Source: CBDUQN01 sp965369375 (GTDB lineage: Bacteria > Krumholzibacteriota > Krumholzibacteriia > Krumholzibacteriales > Krumholzibacteriaceae). From it: a stretch of DNA of 16,461 nucleotides. The stretch is taken from positions 1 through 16,461 of the forward strand of contig CBDUQN010000069.1 in the NCBI GenBank assembly GCA_965369375.1, read 5' to 3'. A program made the position numbers and the translations under genes. The notes under the pieces are model-generated. The model searched no databases and was not told the origin of the DNA. It was given only the letters and a program-made list of their open reading frames with translations. Numbering within the stretch: position 1 is the stretch's first letter; each line of letters begins with the position of its first letter. Of this stretch, positions 1-7,344 are shown piece after piece.

Positions 1-49
1 CGATCCCCGTTTATCGGACGCCGATACATTCGATCCCCGTTTATCGGAC
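1..49. repeat. 30-bp direct repeat encoding a decapeptide, cut by the window edge
   Basis: Positions 1-19 and 31-49 are identical (cgatccccgtttatcggac), with a 30-base period, so the unit is 10 codons. On the minus strand each copy encodes S-D-K-R-G-S preceded by V-S-[VA]. More copies may lie beyond the edge. Confidence 0.7.
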
Positions 50-141
50 ACTGAAACAGAAGCGGGCAGAAGCAGAGCCGAAACAGCGGCCAGGACCGCG
101 ATCAGCGCATAATATTTCACAAGCCTGTTTGCTCTTTGCAC
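1..141 (-). CDS. Exported protein with decapeptide repeats, N-terminal part only
   Basis: This is the first 47 codons of a gene that continues past the left edge of the window. Reading from a GTG at 141, a basic start (VQRANRLVKYY) is followed by a hydrophobic core (ALIAVLAAVSALLLPAS), which is a clear Sec signal peptide or anchor. Directly after it the protein enters a tandem repeat of about ten residues: VSVSDKRGSN, then VSASDKRGS, where the window stops. An SD-like AGGTGG lies 9 bases before the GTG. A TTG at 147, overlapping the upstream TGA stop, is the alternative start. The gene directly follows the activase gene and may be co-transcribed with it. The mature function cannot be told from this fragment. 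Such Ser/Asp/Lys/Arg repeats could be a surface linker or a low-complexity stalk. Confidence is good that it is a real exported protein and nil on function. Confidence 0.6.
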   Translation of the reverse strand, partial: MQRANRLVKYYALIAVLAAVSALLLPASVSVSDKRGSNVSASDKRGS

Positions 142-143
142 TT

Positions 144-827
144 TCAACCACCACCTGCCTTTGATTCATCCGATTCCATATAGCGCTTCAAACCCTCGAG
201 CGGGACCGCCCTGCCGAGAGGTATTACATCACAATATTGTGTAATAGTCTTTATAAAACAGATGTTCTCGCAAAATCCACCAGAAAGATAGAGGCGCACG
301 GGCTTTCCTACAAAATTAAAGACGTTTCGCACGAGCCCGTGGAGAAACATCGCCATGCTCTCCTCGGGCGAGGTTCCTAACGATATCTGCTCGAGCACCC
401 GCTCCATACCGAAAACACCACAGGTGACGTTGACCCAATGCTTGGACGGGGGAAGGGATTCGAAATCGACTTCATAATAATTCCCGAGCAGCTCCACCGT
501 GGCGCCCGTTGTCGAACCGCACGCGAGATTCCAATCGAGCTTTTCCACCTTGCGATCCCGGAAACGAACAAACTTGATGTCCCTGCCACCGACATCGATG
601 AGCGAAAAATTGTCATCATCGATGAGTGCGAGCCCGCCCTCGGCGAGCGTTATGAGTTCGTTGCGGAACACACGGCATCTCCCCCGGGCACAGTGCCCCG
701 TCGCGACGTCGAAGAACGCTTCTTTACGTTTGATGAGCTCCTTAGTCGTGATAATCTCGACTTCCCCGGCCTCGGGATCGAGAATCTTTGTCCATGTGCT
801 TCCGCAATCAGCTATCAACATGCTCAT
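144..827 (-). CDS. BadF/BadG/HgdC-type ASKHA ATPase (2-hydroxyacyl-CoA dehydratase activase-like)
   Basis: This 227-residue protein has the acetate kinase/Hsp70-fold nucleotide site of the activase family: an N-terminal phosphate loop (IADCGSTWTK, residues 5-14), a second phosphate motif (DVGGRD, 78-83) and an adenosine motif (LSGGF, 181-185). Activases such as HgdC are homodimers holding one [4Fe-4S] cluster, with two cysteines from each chain. They use ATP to push an electron into the dehydratase. The two expected cysteines appear to be present: C103 in LACGSTTGAT, matching the family CAAGTG motif, and C136 in VNVTCGVFG, matching STCTVFAES. It is shorter than typical activases (about 255-260 residues) and carries extra cysteines (C46, C51, C186, C190, C199). 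No dehydratase subunits are visible; the neighbour is a cysteine-rich unknown protein 59 bases upstream. Fold assignment is strong. The substrate is unknown. The SD before the ATG is weak, and M3 at 821 is an alternative start. Confidence 0.8.
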   Translation of the reverse strand: MSMLIADCGSTWTKILDPEAGEVEIITTKELIKRKEAFFDVATGHCARGRCRVFRNELITLAEGGLALIDDDNFSLIDVGGRDIKFVRFRDRKVEKLDWNLACGSTTGATVELLGNYYEVDFESLPPSKHWVNVTCGVFGMERVLEQISLGTSPEESMAMFLHGLVRNVFNFVGKPVRLYLSGGFCENICFIKTITQYCDVIPLGRAVPLEGLKRYMESDESKAGGG

Positions 828-886
828 TTATCAAAAGAATCCAGCCTACGCTCACGCTTCCCGAAACAGATTCCGATAATCCACTC

Positions 887-1633
887 TCAGGAGAGCCTGA
901 TAAAAGCCTCCACCTTGGCGAGTATCGAATCGTTGACCTCGCGATGGCAATCGACGGCAAAGCCACCGTGCCTCTCCGCGAGCAAATGGGCGAGGTCCTG
1001 CTTGGCGCAGAAGCTCTGCGAGAAAAAAACCGTCGGAACATTATCGTCGACAAAGCACTCCAGGTCCACATCGGCAGGCCTTCCCGCTTCGACGCAGCGC
1101 GTCCAGCCGTAGACATGAGTCGTCGGGGGAAAGGGGTCTAGCACCCGTGTATCGTTCGGAGGAACTCCCCAAAAGCCGTGTGTCGGCCTGCACGGTTCAA
1201 AATCATCCTCGGGTGGTGAGGGATCGATGACCGTTGCCATAATCCGTTCTATCTTTTCTGTGAGCGGCAGGCTGCTCGTCGCGTAAACGAGCGGTCTGTC
1301 TTCGAACTCATCCGGAGGGAAGCGCGATTCGACCACAGTGAAATTCAGCCGGGAGAGAAGAAATGCGGCGTGCCTGCCGCGGTCGCACTTGCCCTCCCCG
1401 ACAGCGGCGATCACCACGGCGAGACGCCGCCCGAGATCCACCGCGTTATCGATGATATTCGCTATGATTCTGCACGTCGTCGATTGATTGAGCCCCGAAT
1501 CAGGAGCGCCGCGGTCGATATCGAGATCGATGAGGTCGAGCCCGGGTCCGTATTGCCCGCGAACGCGTTCGAGCAGTCCCCTTCGCGGAAAGCCGTAGTA
1601 CCCGATGACCTTATCACTTTTTAAAGGAAACAT
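887..1633 (-). CDS. Cysteine-rich protein of unknown function, neighbour of the activase
   Basis: I do not recognise this 248-residue protein with certainty. It has no signal peptide or membrane segment, so it is probably cytoplasmic. It contains seven cysteines (C54, C83, C148, C180, C193, C209, C229), several in distinctive settings: EPCRPTHGFWGVPPND, YGWTRCVEAG, LECFVDD and QSFCAKQDLA. These look like possible metal or iron-sulfur ligands, though none forms a classical CxxC or CxxCxxC ferredoxin motif. The N-terminal part (GYYGFPRRGLL, then an alternation of hydrophobic strands and helices) resembles an alpha/beta fold. Its place just before an activase-type ATPase with two cluster cysteines suggests that it is the electron-accepting partner, in the way dehydratase subunits partner HgdC, but it is not recognisably a dehydratase subunit. 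The ATG at 1633 has only a weak SD (AGG about 8 bases upstream). Confidence 0.7.
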   Translation of the reverse strand: MFPLKSDKVIGYYGFPRRGLLERVRGQYGPGLDLIDLDIDRGAPDSGLNQSTTCRIIANIIDNAVDLGRRLAVVIAAVGEGKCDRGRHAAFLLSRLNFTVVESRFPPDEFEDRPLVYATSSLPLTEKIERIMATVIDPSPPEDDFEPCRPTHGFWGVPPNDTRVLDPFPPTTHVYGWTRCVEAGRPADVDLECFVDDNVPTVFFSQSFCAKQDLAHLLAERHGGFAVDCHREVNDSILAKVEAFIRLS

Positions 1634-1645
1634 GCGGAAGCCTGT

Positions 1646-1677
1646 AAAAAAGATAAACCTGCTTACATGAGAACAGG
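1646..1677 (-). terminator. Possible weak terminator or attenuator between the EIIA and cysteine-rich genes
   Basis: On the minus strand CCTGTT (1677-1672) can pair with AGCAGG (1663-1658), with one G-U pair and an 8-base loop. The next bases are TTTATCTTTTTT (1657-1646). The stem is short, so termination would be partial. GCCTGT (1678-1673) can instead pair perfectly with ACAGGC (1645-1640), so two exclusive structures are possible just before the start codon at 1633. Confidence 0.35.
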
Positions 1678-1728
1678 CCGGTACGGTTCATAAGCGGATA
1701 TATCGAAACTCAGGCGTCGGGGGAATCC

Positions 1729-2193
1729 CTATACCTCGCCATTTTCGACCCGAGTCATAATATCGATAATCTCTGCGGGATTCTTGGCATTGAGGAGCAT
1801 ATCCTTGAAATGCTCCACCTTGATCATCTTGACTATCTTCGCGATGGCCTGCACATGCGGGCCCGATTCGGTAACGGGGGCTACCATCATAAAGAAGAGA
1901 TTCGCCGGCTTGCCGTCCTGTGAATCGAAGTCGATGCCGTCTTTCGAGATGCCCACGACGATGCTCAGCTTATCGATGGCATCGCACTTTGCGTGGGGGA
2001 TGGCAATGCCCTTTTCCAGCCCGGTGCTCCCCTCCCGTTCCCTGCTCAGGATCGCCTCGAGGATCTTATCTGAATCGCATGCTTCGCACGTCTCCGCCAG
2101 CAACTCGGCCAATTCCTCTATGACCTCTTCCTTTGTTACACCTTCGAGACCGATCTTCACATGTTCCGGAGTAACGTAATCAGTAAGTTTCAT
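1729..2193 (-). CDS. PTS EIIA-type protein (PtsN/fructose EIIA family)
   Basis: This 154-residue single-domain protein belongs to the PTS_EIIA_2 family. EIIA proteins accept a phosphate on histidine from HPr or NPr. They either pass it to a sugar permease or, as in the nitrogen-related PTS, act only as regulators. The active-site region is clear: GLEKGIAIPHAKC, with phosphorylatable H67. H113 in ESGPHVQAI is the second conserved histidine of the family. No EIIB, EIIC, HPr or enzyme I gene is visible, which favours a regulatory role. The gene lies 120 bases downstream of a UspA-like gene at the end of the V/A-ATPase cluster. The start is well set: AGGAGG lies 9 bases before the ATG at 2193. 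A three-codon mini-ORF (ATG TTG GAA TGA, 2201-2190) begins inside this leader and its stop overlaps the gene's ATG. Confidence 0.9.
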   Translation of the reverse strand: MKLTDYVTPEHVKIGLEGVTKEEVIEELAELLAETCEACDSDKILEAILSREREGSTGLEKGIAIPHAKCDAIDKLSIVVGISKDGIDFDSQDGKPANLFFMMVAPVTESGPHVQAIAKIVKMIKVEHFKDMLLNAKNPAEIIDIMTRVENGEV

Positions 2194-2313
2194 TCCAACA
2201 TGCCTCCTCGGGATGCATTATGTATACGCTTGGAACATGAGCGAAACATAAACAACCAAATCTAAAAGCGCAAGATTTATGCAGACACGCCTCACGAACC
2301 TCCGACACCAGTC
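2194..2313 (-). other. Intergenic region ahead of the EIIA gene
   Basis: This 120-base gap holds an A/T-rich inverted repeat (AAATCT at 2278-2273 and AGATTT at 2263-2258 on the minus strand, 9-base loop), with TATACAT/CATAAT-like elements nearer the EIIA start. A separate EIIA promoter is possible, but no convincing -35/-10 pair was found. The gap may simply be read through from the ATPase operon. Confidence 0.3.
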
Positions 2314-2805
2314 CTATAGCTCATCGAATTCCCGTTCTATCTTTTCTCTCCCGCGCACGATCATGACGGGACATTTCACCTTTCTCAAAATCCGTTCGCC
2401 CTCCTCATAGAAGGAATCGCGCAGGCTCAGCACCTCCCCTAGCTCACCCTGTATGAGAATATCACAGCCGAATTCATCGACCTCATTTGCAACCTCTTCA
2501 TGTACCACTCCCTTTCTGAGAGTGGTCTCGACCTTGATCCCCTTCTTGTCCCCGAGTTTCACCACATAATTCAGATAACGCTTCCCGTCTGCCTCGAGAT
2601 CCCGTTCGTAATCCATTTTCTCCATCTGGACGAATACCTTGGCCTTGAGCAATTCATTGAGCAGGTTCTCGTTCACCACATAGATCGTGCGCAACCTGCT
2701 TCCGTATTTTTTCGCCAGTATAACCGCATACTGGGCGGCTATTATTGAAGGCTCGCTGCCATCGATGTAGAGCAGTATATTTCTCATAGGATTCTGTTCA
2801 TTCAT
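2314..2805 (-). CDS. UspA-family universal stress protein, end of the ATPase operon
   Basis: This 163-residue cytoplasmic protein has one Usp domain: an N-terminal strand and acidic residue (NILLYIDGSEPS, residues 9-20), a central amphipathic region, and the C-terminal CDILIQGELGE ... CPVMIVRGR. In ATP-binding Usp proteins the motif is G-x2-G-x9-G-(S/T). Here G120 and G123 are present, but the third glycine is displaced (G136, followed by Glu) and the S/T is missing, so classical ATP binding is doubtful. The ATG overlaps the subunit D stop by 4 bases (ATGA, 2805-2802), with GGGGAAG upstream, so it is probably translationally coupled to the ATPase genes. M7 is an alternative start but lacks an SD. 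The tight coupling suggests a job linked to the ATPase or to energy stress. That is inference. Confidence 0.88.
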   Translation of the reverse strand: MNEQNPMRNILLYIDGSEPSIIAAQYAVILAKKYGSRLRTIYVVNENLLNELLKAKVFVQMEKMDYERDLEADGKRYLNYVVKLGDKKGIKVETTLRKGVVHEEVANEVDEFGCDILIQGELGEVLSLRDSFYEEGERILRKVKCPVMIVRGREKIEREFDEL

Positions 2806-3440
2806 AAGGCTTCCCCTTTTCGCCGGCAGAGGCGGTCCTTCACGAGCTTGAGAACAAAGAAGGCCTCCCGCTCCGATTCTTCCAGAGCCATCTCGATATA
2901 CTTGAATGTTTCTTCGTAGTTCGGTATGAATATTTTCTCGAGAGCGTTCACCCGCCTGATCGTCTTCGCCACTTCCCGCGAAAGTCGCATCAACGAGATT
3001 CTCGCCTCGGCAAGAGAACCGAGAAGCTCGAGCACCTCGCGGAAACGCTTGATGCTTTCATCGATCCATATGCTGCTCTCAGCCGACGCGAAGTAGGGAG
3101 ACTTGTCATCCATTTTCACCCTGACCCGCGGCAGAGACACTCCCATGACCCGCTTCTGCGAAAAGGATATTTCCGACTTGATATTTACGCCGATGGCTAG
3201 GAGGTTGACTTCCCTTCTTCCCATGCGGAGTACCGCTTGATCGATCGCTTCGAACGCTTTCCTAAGCCCGGCCTCGACTTCCTTCTGCGCTTCGACGGCC
3301 CGGTCTATAAGTCCCATGAGCTCGACGACGAGAATCTTGCGCTTTTGATCGAGAAGCTCCCACCCTTCCTTCGCGAAGCCGAGATCGCGGCGGACCCGCA
3401 TCAGATTCGTCTTGGTTGGTGCGATTTCGTATCTAGCCAT
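2802..3440 (-). CDS. atpD: V/A-type ATP synthase subunit D
   Basis: Subunit D is the central rotor shaft that turns inside the A3B3 head. The 212-residue length is normal. The N-terminus (APTKTNLMRVRRDLGFAKEG, residues 7-26) is the family hallmark, and the protein is nearly all helical. Two long coiled-coil arms, residues about 10-75 and 125-205, flank a central beta-like segment (SFSQKRVMGVSLPRVRV). It lies 74 bases after subunit B and overlaps the UspA start. The ATG at 3440 has only a weak SD (TAGAG), but no other start preserves the conserved N-terminus. D is the last ATPase subunit of the operon, as in archaeal and Thermus clusters. Confidence 0.96.
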   Translation of the reverse strand: MARYEIAPTKTNLMRVRRDLGFAKEGWELLDQKRKILVVELMGLIDRAVEAQKEVEAGLRKAFEAIDQAVLRMGRREVNLLAIGVNIKSEISFSQKRVMGVSLPRVRVKMDDKSPYFASAESSIWIDESIKRFREVLELLGSLAEARISLMRLSREVAKTIRRVNALEKIFIPNYEETFKYIEMALEESEREAFFVLKLVKDRLCRRKGEAL

Positions 3441-3514
3441 TGTTCTTAACTCTACCGGCCTACAACCGCTTCACATCCACCCCGCAGGATATTGGCGGAC
3501 GCCGTCGCGGGATT

Positions 3515-4906
3515 CTATCGCCCGTAGTACTTGCTGAGCTCTTCCTCCGTGATCCGGTGCAGCTCTTCCTTGGGTAGTGTCGATATCACATTCCAGCCGA
3601 GATCGAGCGTCTCGGTGATGCTGCGATCCTCGTTCTCTCCCTGACTGAGGAATTCACGCTCGAAGCGTTCGCCGAACTCGAGATACACCTTGTCGAGCGG
3701 CGTGAGCTCCTCTTCGCCGATAACCGCTGCGAGGGCCCGCACATCTTTTACATGAGAGTATGCGGCAAAGAGCTGGCTCGCGATATGAGCGTGATCCTCT
3801 CTCGTCATCCCCTCTCCGATCCCGTCTTTCATCAGTCGCGAGAGAGACGGCAGCCCGGCGATCGGCGGATAGATATTCCGATGGTCGAGCTCGCGCTCGA
3901 GAACGATCTGCCCCTCGGTGATGTAGCCCGAGAGATCCGGCACGGGATGGGAAATATCGTCGTTCGGCATCGTGAGAATCGGCATCTGGGTTATCGAACC
4001 CTCTATGCCCTTGATCATCCCGGCCCGTTCGTAAATATTCGATAAATCGCTGTAGAGGTATCCCGGGTATCCCTTCCTGCTCGGGATCTCTTCGCGGACC
4101 GTCGAGATCTCCCGGAGCGATTCGCAGTAGTTGGTCATATCGGTCAGAATCACGAGCACGTGCATGTTCATCTCGAAGGCGAGAAATTCCGCGGCGGTGA
4201 GCGCTGTGCGCGGTGTGACGAGCCGCTCGACGGACGGATCGTCAGCGAGGTTCAGGAAGAGCACGACCTTCTCGAGCACGCCCGACTCCTCGAAGTTACG
4301 GATAAAGTACTGCGCGACGTCATGCTTGATTCCCATCGCCGCGAACACAACGGCAAACTCGGTATCTTCGCCGACGATCTTCGCCTGTCTCGTGATCTGC
4401 GCGACGATCTTGTTATGCGGCAGTCCCGTTCCCGAAAAGATGGGAAGCTTCTGGCCCCGAACGAGCGTATTCATGCCGTCTATGGCGGAGATGCCCGTCT
4501 GGATGAACTTGCGCGGGTACTCGCGTGCCGTCGGATTAATCGGCAGGCCGTTCACGTTCATCATTTGATTCGCCCGCGGCGGGGGACCGTTGTCTATCGG
4601 CTCACCGAGACCGTTGAAGACACGCCCGAGAATCTCGCTCGATACACCGAAGCTCAACGGCTCACCACGAAAACGAATCTTCGTTTCAGGGATAGAAAGG
4701 CCCGAGGTTCCCTCGAAAACCTGTATCACGGCGGCGCCATGGCTCGTTTCCAGGACCGTTCCGAGCCTGACCCTGCCCACCGGATCGATAACCTCGACGA
4801 GCTCGTTGTAACCGACATTGTGAATCCCGCTTACAAATACGAGCGGACCCGCAATCTGGCTGATCCCGATGTATTCTCTGCCCTCAACCAATTTTTTCTT
4901 GGACAT
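3515..4906 (-). CDS. atpB: V/A-type ATP synthase subunit B
   Basis: Subunit B is the non-catalytic nucleotide-site subunit that alternates with A in the hexameric head. Its 463 residues match the family. The P-loop region is degenerate (SGTGLPHN, 159-166), as expected for B. The conserved stretch IPSRKGYPGYLYSDL (274-288) and LSGYITEGQIVLER are also B-specific. The N-terminal barrel and C-terminal helical bundle are complete. The ATG at 4906 lies 15 bases after the subunit A stop, with little SD, which suggests translational coupling to A. The A-B-D order at the end of the cluster is conserved across V/A-ATPases. Confidence 0.98.
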   Translation of the reverse strand: MSKKKLVEGREYIGISQIAGPLVFVSGIHNVGYNELVEVIDPVGRVRLGTVLETSHGAAVIQVFEGTSGLSIPETKIRFRGEPLSFGVSSEILGRVFNGLGEPIDNGPPPRANQMMNVNGLPINPTAREYPRKFIQTGISAIDGMNTLVRGQKLPIFSGTGLPHNKIVAQITRQAKIVGEDTEFAVVFAAMGIKHDVAQYFIRNFEESGVLEKVVLFLNLADDPSVERLVTPRTALTAAEFLAFEMNMHVLVILTDMTNYCESLREISTVREEIPSRKGYPGYLYSDLSNIYERAGMIKGIEGSITQMPILTMPNDDISHPVPDLSGYITEGQIVLERELDHRNIYPPIAGLPSLSRLMKDGIGEGMTREDHAHIASQLFAAYSHVKDVRALAAVIGEEELTPLDKVYLEFGERFEREFLSQGENEDRSITETLDLGWNVISTLPKEELHRITEEELSKYYGR

Positions 4907-4921
4907 AATCGCTACCGATCG

Positions 4922-6691
4922 TTATTCGAACATCTCCTCGATCTGTTGCATCGACCGATGGAGCCTGTCGCGAATTTCGTCTATCTTGTCTATCTCATCA
5001 TTCGAGATGGTGAACTTGATACGCATGATCTCGCTTTTTACCGACATCCTCCGCAGCTGGTGTATGTTCGCCCCCTTGCGTATGATCCCGAGACCCAGTT
5101 CGTAGAAATCGAGAATGACCCGGAGCATTTTGATCTCTTTTTCCGGCGTGCAGTACATATCGATCGTGTCATAGCTGCTCTGCTGCAGAAAGGCGTTCTT
5201 GAACATCTCGCACGTTTCGAGAATGATCCGCTGTGTATCGGGAAGCACGTCGGGACCGACGAGTTTCACGACCTGCTGCAGTTTTCCCTCCTGCTGGAGG
5301 AGATCGACGATCTTTTGCCTGAGCTCCACCCACTCGCCCCCCGAGCGCTCCTGCCACCAGTCGCTTATCTCGTCGACATACTCGCTGTAACTGTCGAGCC
5401 ACGAGATCGCCGGATAATGGCGGGCGTTGGCGAGCTGGCGGTCGAGCGCCCAGAAACACCGCACGAATCGTTTCGTATGTTGCGTGACCGGCTCCGAGAA
5501 ATCGCCGCCCGGCGGCGATACCGAGCCGATGATACTGATAGAGCCCTCATCGCCTGCGAGCGTCGATACCATCCCCGCGCGTTCGTAGAACTCGGCAAGC
5601 CTCGTCGGCAGGTAGGCGGGAAAACCCTCGTCGGCCGGCATCTCCTCCATGCGCCCCGAGAGCTCGCGGAGCGCCTCGGCCCATCGCGAGGTCGAATCGG
5701 CCATGATGGCGACATGATAACCCTGATCCCGGTAGTATTCGGCGATCGTGATACCCGTGTAGATGGAAGCCTCGCGCGCCGCAACGGGCATATTGGAGGT
5801 ATTCGCAATGAGCACCGTCCGCTCCATGATCGGCCTGTTCGTTCTCGGATCGACGAGCTCGGGAAACGACATGAGAACGTCCGTCATCTCGTTACCGCGT
5901 TCTCCGCACCCGATATAGACGATGATATCCGCGTCACTCCATTTCGATAGCGCATGCTGGATCATCGTCTTTCCCGTGCCGAAACCGCCCGGAACCACGA
6001 CCGTACCACCCTTGGCAACGGGGAAAAGGGTATCGATCACCCGTTGTCCCGTGATGAGCGGGATATGGAGCGGCAGCCTGCCCCTGACCGGTCTCGGACG
6101 GCGGACCGGCCAGCGCTGGTGCATTTTAACTCCGTTTTCCACGCCGGACGCATCACGGTATTTGAGAACCACGTCATCGACGGTGTATGCGCCTTCCGGA
6201 GCGACCCAGGTCACCGTTCCACCGACTTGGGGAGGAACGATTACCCGATGCTCGATGAGTTCGGTCTCCTGAACCGTTCCGATGAGTTCCCCACCCTCGA
6301 TCTCCCCACCGTCATGGATGCACGGCATGAACTCCCACTTCCGGTCACGGTCGAGGGCCGAGACGTGAATGCCCCGCTTAATGTACTGGTCGGAGGTATC
6401 CCTGATAACCTCGAGGGGACGCTGCACGCCATCGTAGATCGTTCCGAGCAAACCCGGTCCGAGCTCCACCGAGAGGGGAACACCGGCGCTGTATATGTTG
6501 GTGCCCGGCGCAAGTCCCGTCGTGTCCTCGTAAACCTGTATGGAGGCGCGGTCACCGACGAGCTTGACGATCTCGCCGATGAGATGGTCCTCGCCCACTT
6601 CGACGAGATCGAGCATCTTCGCCCGCGCAATCTCGCGCGCATGGATAACGGGACCGATGACTTTTTCGACTTTTCCGATGATCTCGAGCAC
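4922..6691 (-). CDS. atpA: V/A-type ATP synthase subunit A, catalytic
   Basis: Subunit A hydrolyses or makes ATP. Signature motifs are present: the P-loop GGFGTGKT, about residues 235-242 counted from the GTG start; YIGCGERGNEM with the catalytic Glu region; and MADSTSRWAEALRE. The roughly 80-residue non-homologous insert typical of V/A A subunits (after the N-terminal barrel, GTVQETELIEHRV onward) is present, separating it from F-type beta. Its roughly 590 residues match the family. The P-loop has GGFGTG where many V/A proteins have GPFGSG or similar. The frame opens at TTG 6700, overlapping the subunit E stop (TTGA), but AAGG is adjacent to that codon. The GTG at 6691 sits 9 bases from AAGG and is preferred. 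Either start gives a protein complete at the N-terminal barrel. Confidence 0.98.
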   Translation of the reverse strand: MLEIIGKVEKVIGPVIHAREIARAKMLDLVEVGEDHLIGEIVKLVGDRASIQVYEDTTGLAPGTNIYSAGVPLSVELGPGLLGTIYDGVQRPLEVIRDTSDQYIKRGIHVSALDRDRKWEFMPCIHDGGEIEGGELIGTVQETELIEHRVIVPPQVGGTVTWVAPEGAYTVDDVVLKYRDASGVENGVKMHQRWPVRRPRPVRGRLPLHIPLITGQRVIDTLFPVAKGGTVVVPGGFGTGKTMIQHALSKWSDADIIVYIGCGERGNEMTDVLMSFPELVDPRTNRPIMERTVLIANTSNMPVAAREASIYTGITIAEYYRDQGYHVAIMADSTSRWAEALRELSGRMEEMPADEGFPAYLPTRLAEFYERAGMVSTLAGDEGSISIIGSVSPPGGDFSEPVTQHTKRFVRCFWALDRQLANARHYPAISWLDSYSEYVDEISDWWQERSGGEWVELRQKIVDLLQQEGKLQQVVKLVGPDVLPDTQRIILETCEMFKNAFLQQSSYDTIDMYCTPEKEIKMLRVILDFYELGLGIIRKGANIHQLRRMSVKSEIMRIKFTISNDEIDKIDEIRDRLHRSMQQIEEMFE

Positions 6692-6696
6692 AATCG

Positions 6697-7344
6697 TCAA
6701 CCTTCACTTTCTTGCTCTGCAAAAACCTCATCAAAGATGATATGTCTCACCTCGTTACGCAGCCGGTAGAGCCGCGCTTCGAATGTATTATCGAATATCA
6801 CATTCCCGCCGAGCACGCTGATACGCGCGCCGCCGAGCGTCTGTTCCTCGAGCGGTTTCGCCTCCATCCCCCCGGGCTTTATCCCCTCCTTGTCCATCAT
6901 CTCGAGAACGGCGGGAAAGATTTTTGTTTTTGACAGCTCTATATCACGGGGATCAACGTAGACGAGGAACCTGCCCTTGCTGAGGGCACGGACCGCCTCC
7001 GCAACGAGATTCGTGAGAACCGCCGGATAGTCCTTGTGGTCCCGGAAACCGCGAATCGCATCCTCGACCTTTTCCTGGATACTCGCAATGACCTCCTCGC
7101 GCGCCCTCAGTTTCGCCCGCTTCACTTCGAGGCTCACGCTGGAGAGCAGGCGGCGCCGGGCTAACTCGCCCTTTTCCTCGGCTTCCTTGAAAATCTTCGC
7201 CCCTATCTCCTCACCACGCTTCTCGGCCTTTTCCCGGATATCCGCGGCGGTCTGCCGGGCCTTCTCGACTATCGATGAAAGCTCCTTTCCGCCGTCCTCT
7301 TCAATACGCCTGCAAATCTTATCGATGGATTCCTGATCGACCAC
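6697..7344 (-). CDS. atpE: V/A-type ATP synthase subunit E (peripheral stalk)
   Basis: Subunit E pairs with the small H/G subunit to form the outer stalks that hold the head still. The protein is about 215 residues long. It has a long charged N-terminal helix (about residues 15-100, rich in Glu, Lys, Arg and Ala) and a C-terminal globular alpha/beta domain ending in the family pattern GGARISVLGGNVIFDNTFEARL. The frame opens at TTG 7350, but AAAGGG touches that codon. The GTG at 7344, at a 5-7-base spacing, is a better start. The stop codon (TGA, 6699-6697) lies within TTGA at the upstream edge of subunit A. E lies directly between F and A, unlike the usual E-C-F order. Confidence 0.93.
   Translation of the reverse strand: MVDQESIDKICRRIEEDGGKELSSIVEKARQTAADIREKAEKRGEEIGAKIFKEAEEKGELARRRLLSSVSLEVKRAKLRAREEVIASIQEKVEDAIRGFRDHKDYPAVLTNLVAEAVRALSKGRFLVYVDPRDIELSKTKIFPAVLEMMDKEGIKPGGMEAKPLEEQTLGGARISVLGGNVIFDNTFEARLYRLRNEVRHIIFDEVFAEQESEG

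Noticed and set aside
438..1112. 224-codon plus-strand frame
   Set aside because: It spans antisense to the activase and cysteine-rich genes and their gap, with no SD or domain.
887..1633. Calling the cysteine-rich protein a 2-hydroxyacyl-CoA dehydratase subunit
   Set aside because: It is far shorter than dehydratase subunits and I could not match their cluster motifs; only the genomic position suggests a link.
4160..5950. 596-codon open frame on the plus strand
   Set aside because: It runs antisense across the B and A subunit genes, and its product is arginine-, histidine- and aspartate-rich with no recognisable domain. Long antisense frames are common opposite GC-rich coding sequence.
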